Positions 21,020 to 27,781 of a stretch of 27,781 nucleotides of DNA are shown piece by piece. The notes below the pieces were generated by a model, which did not search any database, was not told the origin of the DNA, and worked only from the letters and a program-made list of their open reading frames with translations. The stretch lies in the NCBI GenBank assembly GCA_035250505.1, contig DATFFC010000126.1, positions 1-27,781 on the forward strand, read 5' to 3'. Numbering within the stretch: position 1 is the first letter of the stretch; every line of letters starts with the position of its first letter. This DNA comes from DASSBQ01 sp035250505. GTDB taxonomy: Bacteria > Nitrospirota > Nitrospiria > Nitrospirales > Nitrospiraceae. Both the position numbers and the translations under genes were made by a program.

Positions 21020-22231
21020 TTACCGGCGCGGCACCGGACCGACCTCGACCTTGCCCGTGAGCGGACTGATCCCGATTGTCACCGTGCCGCTTAAGACTTC
21101 CAGCAGTAGGTCGCCCGCCAGCCGGCGGCGCCACCCGCGCAGGATGGGAAGGTCCGCCTGATCGTGTTTTCCCCTCAGCTCGATTAGGGTTTGCAGATCG
21201 GCGGAGGTGGCGAGCAGCGTGGGCGCGATATTGGCCTCCGTGGCCACGCTCTTCAGCACGGCTTGCAGCAGCTCCACGGTGCCGGTCGATTCGGCATCGG
21301 TTCTCTTCTCACGCGGCACGCTGGGCCATTCGGCAGGCGACAATGCCGAAGCCCGAACGATCAGTTCCACAATCACACTGCCGTTACGCTCGATCTCTCC
21401 GCCGTATAATCCCCGGACGGTCCGAAGCTGGTCGATACTCCGTGGCGCCTGACGGGCGAGTTGGACCAACACCTCGTCTCGGGCGACGCGGCCGCGCGGA
21501 ACATTGCGGCGCCGCGCCTCCCCTTCCCGCCAGGATGCCAACTCGCGCAACACCGCCGCCGAGCGGGGCTTGAGGCTGTCCCACCCTCGTATGCGCTGAT
21601 ACCGTTCCTGCGGGTCGCGCGCCTGGGCTCCCAAGGCTCCTTCGAGTCGTGCAAATTCTTCGTCGATCCAGTCGAGCCGCCCGAGCGCGCGCAGACGGTC
21701 ACGGAGGTGTTCGTGAACCGGAATCAGGAACTGCACGTCGGCCAGGGCATAGACCAGTTGGTCCTCCGTCAAGGGGCGCTGGCTCCAGTTCGTGAAGGTC
21801 TGGCCTTTGTCGAGTTTGACGCCGCGCACCCGTTGCACGAGATTGGCATAAGCCGTCTGCGGACCGTAGCCGACCATCGCGGCGGCGATTTGGGTATCGA
21901 AGAAGGGTTTCGGCACCTGGCCCGCATGGGTCAGGAAGAGCTCCAGATCCTGACGGCCTGCGTGCAGGATTTTCTCTATCCGTGGATTGCAAATGAGTGC
22001 CCAGAAGTCGTCGATCGGCTCACTGTCGTGCACCGCCTGAAAATCGATGACGGCGGCCACGCCCTCCGCCGCGACTTGGATCAGCTCCAGCCGGGGAACG
22101 AAGCGATCCTCTCCGACGAATTCCGTGTCGATCGCAAGTCGGTCACAGCTTCTGAGCTGCGCCAGGAGCCTCGCCAGGTGGTCGGGCGACGCGATGTAGC
22201 GGTCGGTGTGATTGGTATTCAAAACGGTCAT
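21020..22231 (-). CDS. rnd: Ribonuclease D
   Basis: RNase D is a 3'-5' exonuclease that trims tRNA and other stable RNAs. The DEDDy catalytic set is complete: D35 and E37 in LAIDTEFVGE, D95 in LHAGRQDLELF, and Y161 and D165 in YALADVQFL. The central region carries an HRDC domain (around RDPQERYQRIRGWDSLKPRS), and a second HRDC-like helical region follows (VELLQAVLKSVATEANIAP). The 403-residue length is typical. The start codon overlaps the stop of the J-domain gene as ATGA, so translation is probably coupled and the two genes form an operon. Confidence 0.95.
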   Translation of the reverse strand: MTVLNTNHTDRYIASPDHLARLLAQLRSCDRLAIDTEFVGEDRFVPRLELIQVAAEGVAAVIDFQAVHDSEPIDDFWALICNPRIEKILHAGRQDLELFLTHAGQVPKPFFDTQIAAAMVGYGPQTAYANLVQRVRGVKLDKGQTFTNWSQRPLTEDQLVYALADVQFLIPVHEHLRDRLRALGRLDWIDEEFARLEGALGAQARDPQERYQRIRGWDSLKPRSAAVLRELASWREGEARRRNVPRGRVARDEVLVQLARQAPRSIDQLRTVRGLYGGEIERNGSVIVELIVRASALSPAEWPSVPREKRTDAESTGTVELLQAVLKSVATEANIAPTLLATSADLQTLIELRGKHDQADLPILRGWRRRLAGDLLLEVLSGTVTIGISPLTGKVEVGPVPRR

Positions 22232-22857
22232 TCGGCAGGACGATATCCCGTGCCCCGCGGCAGAGGCGGTTCCGTATTGCTCAGGCTCAAGTACTCTTTG
22301 AGGAATTGATAGGCGGCAATGATGCGCCGCAATTCGGGCTCCGAGCTGCGGTCGCCGTTCCGCGCATCGGGATGGAGTTCCTTGGCACGATGGCGGAACG
22401 CCGTGGTCACTTCGCTCAACGCACTGCCGAATTCCAAGCCGAGAATGCCATAGGCGTCGCTGGCATTGTTCACCTCGGGGACGGGACCGGCGGGGTCACT
22501 TGCTCCTCCTGCCGCCTTGAGGAAATCGGCGAGATTGACCTTGCGGCGTCGCCGGCGCGGCCGTTCTCGGACTTCACTGTCTAAATCATCCCATCGATCC
22601 TCGACGAACTCCAGCCGGGATTCAAGGCGGATGGCCCCCGACACGTCGCACACCTGCGCCAGCTCGTCCTCGATGAGTTTCAGCGAGCGATCAATCTCCT
22701 CGAGCCCCTGCTCGATGCGGAAGAAACTGTCCACCCGTTCCTGCATCATGTAATCGACGGCGAAGTCCAAACTATCCACCGTTTTGGAGCGGAGCATCTC
22801 GATCCGGCGTCGCATACCGGCTTGATACTTCGAGAGACGAGTGGAGGAAAACGGCAC
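22228..22857 (-). CDS. J-domain (DnaJ-like) protein with C-terminal J domain
   Basis: This protein of about 209 residues places the J domain at its C-terminus (DAYGILGLEFGSALSEVTTA to RIIAAYQFLKEYL) with an intact HPD motif in KELHPDA, the element that stimulates Hsp70 ATPase. The N-terminal 110 residues are charged and helical, probably coiled-coil, followed by an Arg-rich patch (RERPRRRRRK). It lacks the G/F and zinc-finger regions of DnaJ, so it is a specialised co-chaperone. The start is uncertain: GTG 22857 (GGGG just upstream), ATG 22911 and ATG 22815 are all possible. The stop overlaps the rnd start. The substrate is unknown; the coupling hints at a link to RNase D expression. Confidence 0.85.
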   Translation of the reverse strand: MPFSSTRLSKYQAGMRRRIEMLRSKTVDSLDFAVDYMMQERVDSFFRIEQGLEEIDRSLKLIEDELAQVCDVSGAIRLESRLEFVEDRWDDLDSEVRERPRRRRRKVNLADFLKAAGGASDPAGPVPEVNNASDAYGILGLEFGSALSEVTTAFRHRAKELHPDARNGDRSSEPELRRIIAAYQFLKEYLSLSNTEPPLPRGTGYRPAE

Positions 22858-22970
22858 GATTCCCCGCCGCGATAGGGCGAGACACCCAGTTGCCCGCCCG
22901 GTTCCTCGCATCTTAGCACAATGGGCGGGCGATCGATAAGCAGGTCAAGAGGTTGCAGTTGAGGTCTTCA

Positions 22971-24422
22971 TCAAGACGGACCCGTGGGATCCTCCCCGAC
23001 TTTGGCCTTGCGGCGCGCCACGCCGCTTTCTCTGGCGGCGAGCCCTACCGCTCGCGCCACGCGGGGGACGACTTCCTTGTCGAAAAGGCTGGGAATAATG
23101 TAGTCCTCGCTCAAGGCCGATTCCGGCACCACGTCCGCAATGGCCCGCGCGGCGGCGAGTTTCATTGCCTCGTTGATCTCCCGGGCTTGGACATCGAGTG
23201 CGCCGCGGAAGATCCCGGGAAAGGCCAGCGCGTTGTTGATCTGGTTGGGAAAATCGGAGCGGCCTGTGGCAAAAATGCGGGAGTGCTGGTCGCCGAGCTT
23301 GGGATCGATTTCGGGATCCGGGTTGGCCATGGCGAACACAATGCGATCCGGCGCCATTAATTCCAAATCGTCGGTGCAGAGAATGTTCCCCGCGGAGACG
23401 CCGATGAACACGTCTGCCCCCTTCAGGGCGTCCTTCAACGTGCCGCGCGGTCGCCCACGTGTGATACAGGCGCTCAAGTCAGTCCGCGACGCGCGCAAGT
23501 CATCGGTATCACCCATGAGCACGATCCCTTCCTTATCGCACCCGATCAAATGAGATACGCCGGCGGCAAGCAGAATGCGGCAACAGGCGATGCCGGCCGC
23601 ACCCAAGCCGTTGACGACGACGCGAACCTCATGGAGTGGTTTGTTGATCACCTTCACGGCGTTGGTCAGGGCCGCCAACAACACCACTGCCGTCCCATGC
23701 TGATCGTCGTGCATGACCGGAATATCGAGGAGCGTTTTCAATTCGCGCTCGATCGCAAAGCACCGCGGCGCGCTGATGTCTTCCAGATGGATAGCGCCGA
23801 AGCCCGGGGCGATCGCGCGGACGATTCGGATGATCTCGTCCTGATCCTGTGTGCCGAGACACAGGGGCCACGCATCGATGCCGGCAAACTCCTTCAGCAA
23901 CATGACCTTCCCTTCCATGACGGGCAAGGCGGCTTCCGGGCCCAAATTACCCAAGCCGAGCACGGCGGATCCGTCGGTCACGACCGCCACGCTGTTGCTC
24001 TTGATGGTAAAGGCGTACGCCTTGGTCGGATCGGCGGCGATGGCTTGTGCCACACGCCCGACACCGGGTGTGTACACCATGGAAAGAATGTTTCTCGTTG
24101 TGACGGGTACCCGGCTCTGAACTCGGATCTTCCCGCCGAGGTGAAGCAGGAAGATCCGATCCGAAGCAGACAATACGGTCACATCCGGGAGACTGCCCAG
24201 GCGTTCGACCACCCGTTCGCCGTGCAGTTCGTTCTGCACGTCGAATGTCACGTCACGGATCATCCACTCGGCATTGGCCGAGACGATATCGACCGCTCCC
24301 AGATTCGCGCCCTCTTCCGCCAGCAGCGCAGCCACCTTGGCGAACATGCCGGGCTTATTTGCGAGCGCCAGCCGAGCGGTCAAGCGGTAGTTGGAATAGG
24401 GTCCTGTATCGTCGGTCGCCAT
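22971..24422 (-). CDS. Malic enzyme with N-terminal ACT domain
   Basis: This enzyme oxidatively decarboxylates malate to pyruvate with NAD(P)+. The 483-residue protein has an N-terminal ACT domain (about residues 12-85, RLALANKPGMFAKVAALLAE), typical of allosteric regulation by small ligands, then the catalytic domain with MVYTPGVGRVAQAIA, KVMLLKEFAGIDAWPLCL, LEDISAPRCFAIE, VMHDDQHGTAVV and the dinucleotide-binding VVVNGLGAAGIACCRILLAA. The motif set is the bacterial NAD malic enzyme pattern, though cofactor choice is not certain from sequence. With fumC and gltA nearby it may balance C4 acids and pyruvate. Confidence 0.94.
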   Translation of the reverse strand: MATDDTGPYSNYRLTARLALANKPGMFAKVAALLAEEGANLGAVDIVSANAEWMIRDVTFDVQNELHGERVVERLGSLPDVTVLSASDRIFLLHLGGKIRVQSRVPVTTRNILSMVYTPGVGRVAQAIAADPTKAYAFTIKSNSVAVVTDGSAVLGLGNLGPEAALPVMEGKVMLLKEFAGIDAWPLCLGTQDQDEIIRIVRAIAPGFGAIHLEDISAPRCFAIERELKTLLDIPVMHDDQHGTAVVLLAALTNAVKVINKPLHEVRVVVNGLGAAGIACCRILLAAGVSHLIGCDKEGIVLMGDTDDLRASRTDLSACITRGRPRGTLKDALKGADVFIGVSAGNILCTDDLELMAPDRIVFAMANPDPEIDPKLGDQHSRIFATGRSDFPNQINNALAFPGIFRGALDVQAREINEAMKLAAARAIADVVPESALSEDYIIPSLFDKEVVPRVARAVGLAARESGVARRKAKVGEDPTGPS

Positions 24423-24576
24423 AGCATCGGTAGGGAATAGTCAATGCTACCTATCAGCTTACCACAGGAGCGCAAAAGCAACAGCGAAAGCACCAAGCTC
24501 GAAATTCCAAAACTACCACCCGATTTGGGATCTGTGATCCGGGGTTTGCAATTTGTCATTGGCCTCAGCGGCATGA

Positions 24577-24606
24577 TTGACCGTTCGAGAAACGCCATGT
24601 TACGGT
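24577..24606 (+). promoter_or_regulatory. Tentative promoter of the DUF255/aldo-keto reductase gene
   Basis: TTGACC (24577-24582), an 18-base spacer and a weak TACGGT (24601-24606). Transcription would start at or next to the ATG at 24612, which has no ribosome-binding site, so a leaderless mRNA is possible. The weak -10 makes this speculative. The rest of the 24423-24611 gap holds an inverted repeat (ggatc-tgt-gatcc, 24528-24540) and no other recognisable feature. Confidence 0.25.
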
Positions 24607-24611
24607 GCCTT

Positions 24612-27600
24612 ATGGCTATGGACCACGCCGGCCGCGCACCGAATCGCCTCATCCACGAGACCAGTCCCTATCTGCTTCAGCACGCCTATAATCCGGTTCA
24701 ATGGTATCCCTGGGGCCGGGAGGCTCTCGTTCGTTCAAAGGAATTGAATCGGCCGATTCTTTTATCGATCGGCTATTCATCCTGCCATTGGTGCCATGTC
24801 ATGGAGCGCGAGTCCTTCGAGAATGATCGAATCGCCGAACTGATGAACGATCATTTTATCTGTATCAAGGTCGATCGCGAAGAACGCCCGGATCTCGACG
24901 AGATTTACATGCAGGCCACGCTCGCGATGAACGGAGGACAAGGCGGATGGCCGATGACCGTGTTCTTAACGCCCGAGCAGGAGCCGATCTTTGCCGGCAC
25001 CTATTTTCCGCCCGAGGACAAGTACGGCCGTCCCGGGTTCCCCACGGTACTGAAGAAGATTGCGGAATTCTGGGAGAAGGACCGCGACGGTCTCCTCAAG
25101 CAGGCCGCCCACGTCACCAGCCGGCTGAAGGAAGGCCTGCGCGCCCCATCCCCCACGTCGGTCGGCGAAGCGGAATTGGAGGCGGCGGTCGCACAGTATG
25201 CCGAGGACTTTGATGCCCGGTACGGCGGGTTCGGCGGCGCGCCTAAATTTCCGCCGGCGACCGGACTATCGCTGCTTCTTCGCTGCTACAACCGATCACG
25301 AGACCCGCACACCTTGACGATGGTTCGCAAGACGTTGGACGCGATGGCGGCCGGGGGCATGTACGACCAACTCGGCGGCGGGTTCGCCCGCTATTCCACG
25401 GATGAGCGGTGGCTCGTGCCGCATTTCGAAAAAATGCTGTATGACAATGCCCTGCTCGCGCGAACCTACGTCGAAGCCTACCAGGTGACCCAGGATCCCG
25501 AGCACCGCCGCATCGCCGCAGAAACGCTCGACTACATCTTGCGTGAGATGACGTCGCCGGAAGGCGGCTTTTATTCGGCGACGGACGCGGATTCCGAGGG
25601 AGTCGAGGGGAAATTTTTCGTCTGGACGCCGGCCCAGGTTCGGGAGGCCCTTCCCGATCAGGAAGATGCCCGCCGATTCTGTGCCTTTTACGACGTGACC
25701 GAAGCCGGCAATTGGGAACACACCAATGTGCTGAACCGGCCAAAGAGTCATGCAGCGGTCGCGCAGGAGCTTGGAATCAGTGAAGACGAGTTGCGTGAAT
25801 CCCTCGCCAGAGCCCGGCCCATTCTCTATGCCGCCCGTGCGAAGCGCATCCCTCCTGGTTTGGACGACAAGGTCATCACCGCCTGGAACGGGATGATGAT
25901 CAGCGCCATGGCCGAAGCGGCCAGAGTCTTCCATGAGCCGCGATACGGCGCGGCCGCACGTCGTGCCGCCGACTTCATTCTCGGGACGTTGAGACGGCCC
26001 GATGGAGGCCTGTATCGCACCTACCGACAGGGCAAGGCCCATCTCGACGCCTATCTTGAAGACTACGCCTATCTTGCCGAGGCGTTGATCGATCTCTACG
26101 AGAGCGGTCACGACGAGCGATATCTGAGTGAAGCGGCCGGGTTGGCCGACCGGATGGCTGCCGATTTTGTCGACGAAGAACAAGGTGGATTTTTCACTAC
26201 CGCCCGTGGGCATGAAACGTTAATTATGCGAAGCCGTGAAGGACCGGACGGCGCCACGCCGAGCGGCAATGCCGTTGCAGCCTCGGCTCTGGCCAGGCTG
26301 GCAGCCCATTGGGATCGGAATGACTGGCGGGACCAGGCTGCGTCCGCCATTCGCGCCTATGGACGGCAGATCGCCCGCTATCCGCGAGCTTTTGCAAAGA
26401 GTTTGGCCGTCGTGGATTTCTTGACCGGCGCACCGGTGGAGTTAGCCTTCATCGGGGCATCGGACGATCCGGAACTCCGTGCCCTTAAAGAAGCAGTCAG
26501 CCGGCATTATCTGCCGAACCGTATCATTGCCTCGATGGACCCGCGTCACGCGACAAGCCGGCACCCGCTGCTTCGCGGCAAGGATTTGGTGCAAGGGAAG
26601 GCTGCTCTCTACATCTGCCGAAACTTTAGCTGTCGGCAGCCGATCACCGAGCCGGTTCAAGTCCAAGATGCGCTTCGATCTCGAGCCGACAGGGATCAGT
26701 CCGCTGCGGGAAAAGCTTCTCCGTTGAGCGGGCAGCGGCTCGCGGGATGGGCCACCGTCCAAGGGACGGCCGGGTACGCGGGAAAAAAGATCGGGGCGAT
26801 ATCGCCCGCGTTGGCACAGGGGTTCACCGCATGGGACAAAACCGGACTGACAGGCAGCCGGCTCGGTTTCGGCACGTATCGGGCCACCGCACAGGAACAG
26901 GACCACCGTGAGGCGCTGAGCAAGGCTCTACGCGCGGGCTGCAATGTGATCGATACCTCCACCAATTATATGGATGGTGAGAGCGAACGCTTGATCGGGT
27001 CGGTGCTGGCCGAGCTGGCCAGGTCGGGCGACATCGCACGGGAAGAAATCATCATCGTGTCGAAGATCGGCTATGTGCAGGGTCAGAACCTGGCTCAGGC
27101 CCAGGCCCGCGAGAAGGCCGGAAAGGCCTATCCCGAAATGGTGAAATACGGCGAAGGCATCTGGCATTGTCTCCATCCCGATTTCCTGGCGGATCAGCTC
27201 ACGGCCAGTCTGGACCGTTTGGGTCTTGAAACCCTCGACGTGTGTCTCCTGCATAATCCGGAATATTTTCTCTCGCAGGGGAAGATGGAGGGCCGCGACA
27301 CGCTCCAGGCCAGACGGGATGAATTCTACCGGCGTCTCCGAGAGGCCTTCCGGTATCTGGAGACGCAGATCGCCGCGGGTCGCCTCCGCTATTACGGCGT
27401 CTCGTCGAATACGGTCATCGCGGGAGCCGACGATCCGGAAGCGACCTCGCTCTCGCGCATGCTGGATGCAGCGCAGGACTCGGCCGGGACAGCAGCTTCC
27501 CACCATTTTGCCGTGCTGCAATGTCCCATGAATCTCTATGAATCGGGGGCCGCCTTGACGCCGAACACGGGTGCCCGTGACAGCCTGACGCCGCTTGCCT

Positions 27601-27781
27601 TGGCCCAGCAGGAGCAATTGGTGGTGTTGGTAAACCGGCCGCTCAATGCCATGCCCGGCCGCGGCGGCGGCATGATGCGCCTCGCCGATGTGCCGGTTGA
27701 AGCGCCTGCGGTGTCGTTCCAGGATCAGCGTGAGCGCGTGTCAAAACTCGAAGAGCAATACCGCCGTGAGATTGCCCCTGG
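24612..27781 (+). CDS. DUF255/YyaL-type thioredoxin-fold protein fused to an aldo/keto reductase (open at right edge)
   Basis: This is one reading frame without a stop for at least 1056 codons. Residues 1-690 are a full DUF255 protein (YyaL/SPATA20 family): NRLIHETSPYLLQHAYNPVQ, a thioredoxin-like active site CHWC (C58, C61), GGWPMTVFLTPE, then a six-hairpin-glycosidase-like region (GGFGGAPKFPP, GGMYDQLGGGFARYS, HFEKMLYDN, WNGMMISAMAEA), ending at the usual ICRNFSCRQPITEP. After a linker of roughly 25 residues, an aldo/keto reductase begins at about residue 710 (GWATVQGTAGYAG) with all four catalytic residues: D781, Y786, K818 and H881. ATG 24612 is chosen by the conserved N-terminus; upstream in-frame ATGs exist at 24444, 24573 and 24597. 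An internal TTG at 26724 could allow separate synthesis of the reductase. The function of the DUF255 family is unclear. Confidence 0.9.
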   Translation, partial: MAMDHAGRAPNRLIHETSPYLLQHAYNPVQWYPWGREALVRSKELNRPILLSIGYSSCHWCHVMERESFENDRIAELMNDHFICIKVDREERPDLDEIYMQATLAMNGGQGGWPMTVFLTPEQEPIFAGTYFPPEDKYGRPGFPTVLKKIAEFWEKDRDGLLKQAAHVTSRLKEGLRAPSPTSVGEAELEAAVAQYAEDFDARYGGFGGAPKFPPATGLSLLLRCYNRSRDPHTLTMVRKTLDAMAAGGMYDQLGGGFARYSTDERWLVPHFEKMLYDNALLARTYVEAYQVTQDPEHRRIAAETLDYILREMTSPEGGFYSATDADSEGVEGKFFVWTPAQVREALPDQEDARRFCAFYDVTEAGNWEHTNVLNRPKSHAAVAQELGISEDELRESLARARPILYAARAKRIPPGLDDKVITAWNGMMISAMAEAARVFHEPRYGAAARRAADFILGTLRRPDGGLYRTYRQGKAHLDAYLEDYAYLAEALIDLYESGHDERYLSEAAGLADRMAADFVDEEQGGFFTTARGHETLIMRSREGPDGATPSGNAVAASALARLAAHWDRNDWRDQAASAIRAYGRQIARYPRAFAKSLAVVDFLTGAPVELAFIGASDDPELRALKEAVSRHYLPNRIIASMDPRHATSRHPLLRGKDLVQGKAALYICRNFSCRQPITEPVQVQDALRSRADRDQSAAGKASPLSGQRLAGWATVQGTAGYAGKKIGAISPALAQGFTAWDKTGLTGSRLGFGTYRATAQEQDHREALSKALRAGCNVIDTSTNYMDGESERLIGSVLAELARSGDIAREEIIIVSKIGYVQGQNLAQAQAREKAGKAYPEMVKYGEGIWHCLHPDFLADQLTASLDRLGLETLDVCLLHNPEYFLSQGKMEGRDTLQARRDEFYRRLREAFRYLETQIAAGRLRYYGVSSNTVIAGADDPEATSLSRMLDAAQDSAGTAASHHFAVLQCPMNLYESGAALTPNTGARDSLTPLALAQQEQLVVLVNRPLNAMPGRGGGMMRLADVPVEAPAVSFQDQRERVSKLEEQYRREIAP

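Noticed and set aside
23550..24440. A 296-codon rightward open frame opposite the malic enzyme gene.
   Set aside because: The malic enzyme on the other strand is unambiguous; the frame is a composition artefact.
26690..26740. Possible frameshift or stop between the DUF255 and aldo/keto reductase parts.
   Set aside because: Codon-by-codon reading shows the same frame on both sides with no stop, so the fusion is as written, subject to sequencing accuracy.
1..27781. Search by eye for tRNA or rRNA genes, CRISPR repeats, insertion-sequence ends, phage or toxin-antitoxin genes.
   Set aside because: None was recognised; intergenic gaps are all under 300 bases and contain only the promoters, hairpins and repeats listed.

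Overview
This 27.8-kb window is a dense stretch of bacterial chromosome, GC-rich by eye. It carries mostly single-copy housekeeping genes. No tRNA, rRNA, CRISPR array, insertion sequence, phage gene or integrase was recognised. The general character of the proteins and the mix of central-carbon genes fit a free-living Gram-negative-type bacterium. My best guess is the phylum Nitrospirota (Nitrospira-like), but that is an inference from protein flavour and not the result of a search.

Layout. (1) Positions 1-12,478 read leftward and hold, in transcription order: clpC, tsaD, hflX, nth, a YicC-type RNase, gmk, rpoZ, coaBC, a TPR protein, aroQ, efp, accB and accC (accC cut by the left edge). From hflX onward the genes are tightly packed, with overlaps at nth/yicC, gmk/rpoZ, rpoZ/coaBC and efp/accB. 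clpC has its own near-consensus promoter and a downstream hairpin. (2) nadK is divergent from clpC at about 12.7 kb, with a consensus-like promoter. (3) From 13.6 to 16.6 kb lie a leftward ferredoxin-NADP reductase-like flavoprotein and a class II fumarase, each with a recognisable promoter. (4) From 16.7 to 19.0 kb lie a small conserved-looking protein, an Hsp20 chaperone with a strong terminator, a previously easy-to-miss 29-residue membrane peptide and citrate synthase. (5) From 19.1 to 21.0 kb is an island of small, poorly characterised genes: a membrane-anchored peptide, an exported protein, a zinc-ribbon protein, an ArsC/Spx-like protein and a two-helix membrane protein. (6) From 21.0 to 24.4 kb, leftward, are RNase D, a J-domain protein whose stop overlaps the rnd start, and an ACT-domain malic enzyme. 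(7) From 24.6 kb to the right edge is one uninterrupted rightward reading frame that joins a DUF255/YyaL-type thioredoxin-fold protein to a complete-looking aldo/keto reductase.

Functionally the window links translation and its quality control (efp, tsaD, hflX, clpC), nucleotide and cofactor supply (gmk, coaBC, nadK), DNA repair (nth), RNA turnover (rnd, YicC), fatty-acid initiation (accBC) and C4/C6 carbon metabolism (fumC, gltA, malic enzyme, a ferredoxin-NADP reductase-like enzyme). The most unusual items are the DUF255-aldo/keto reductase fusion, the hflX gene whose conserved N-terminus can only be reached from a non-standard start codon, the 29-residue membrane peptide divergent from hsp20 with candidate operators between them, and a CoaBC with two substituted active-site-motif residues.
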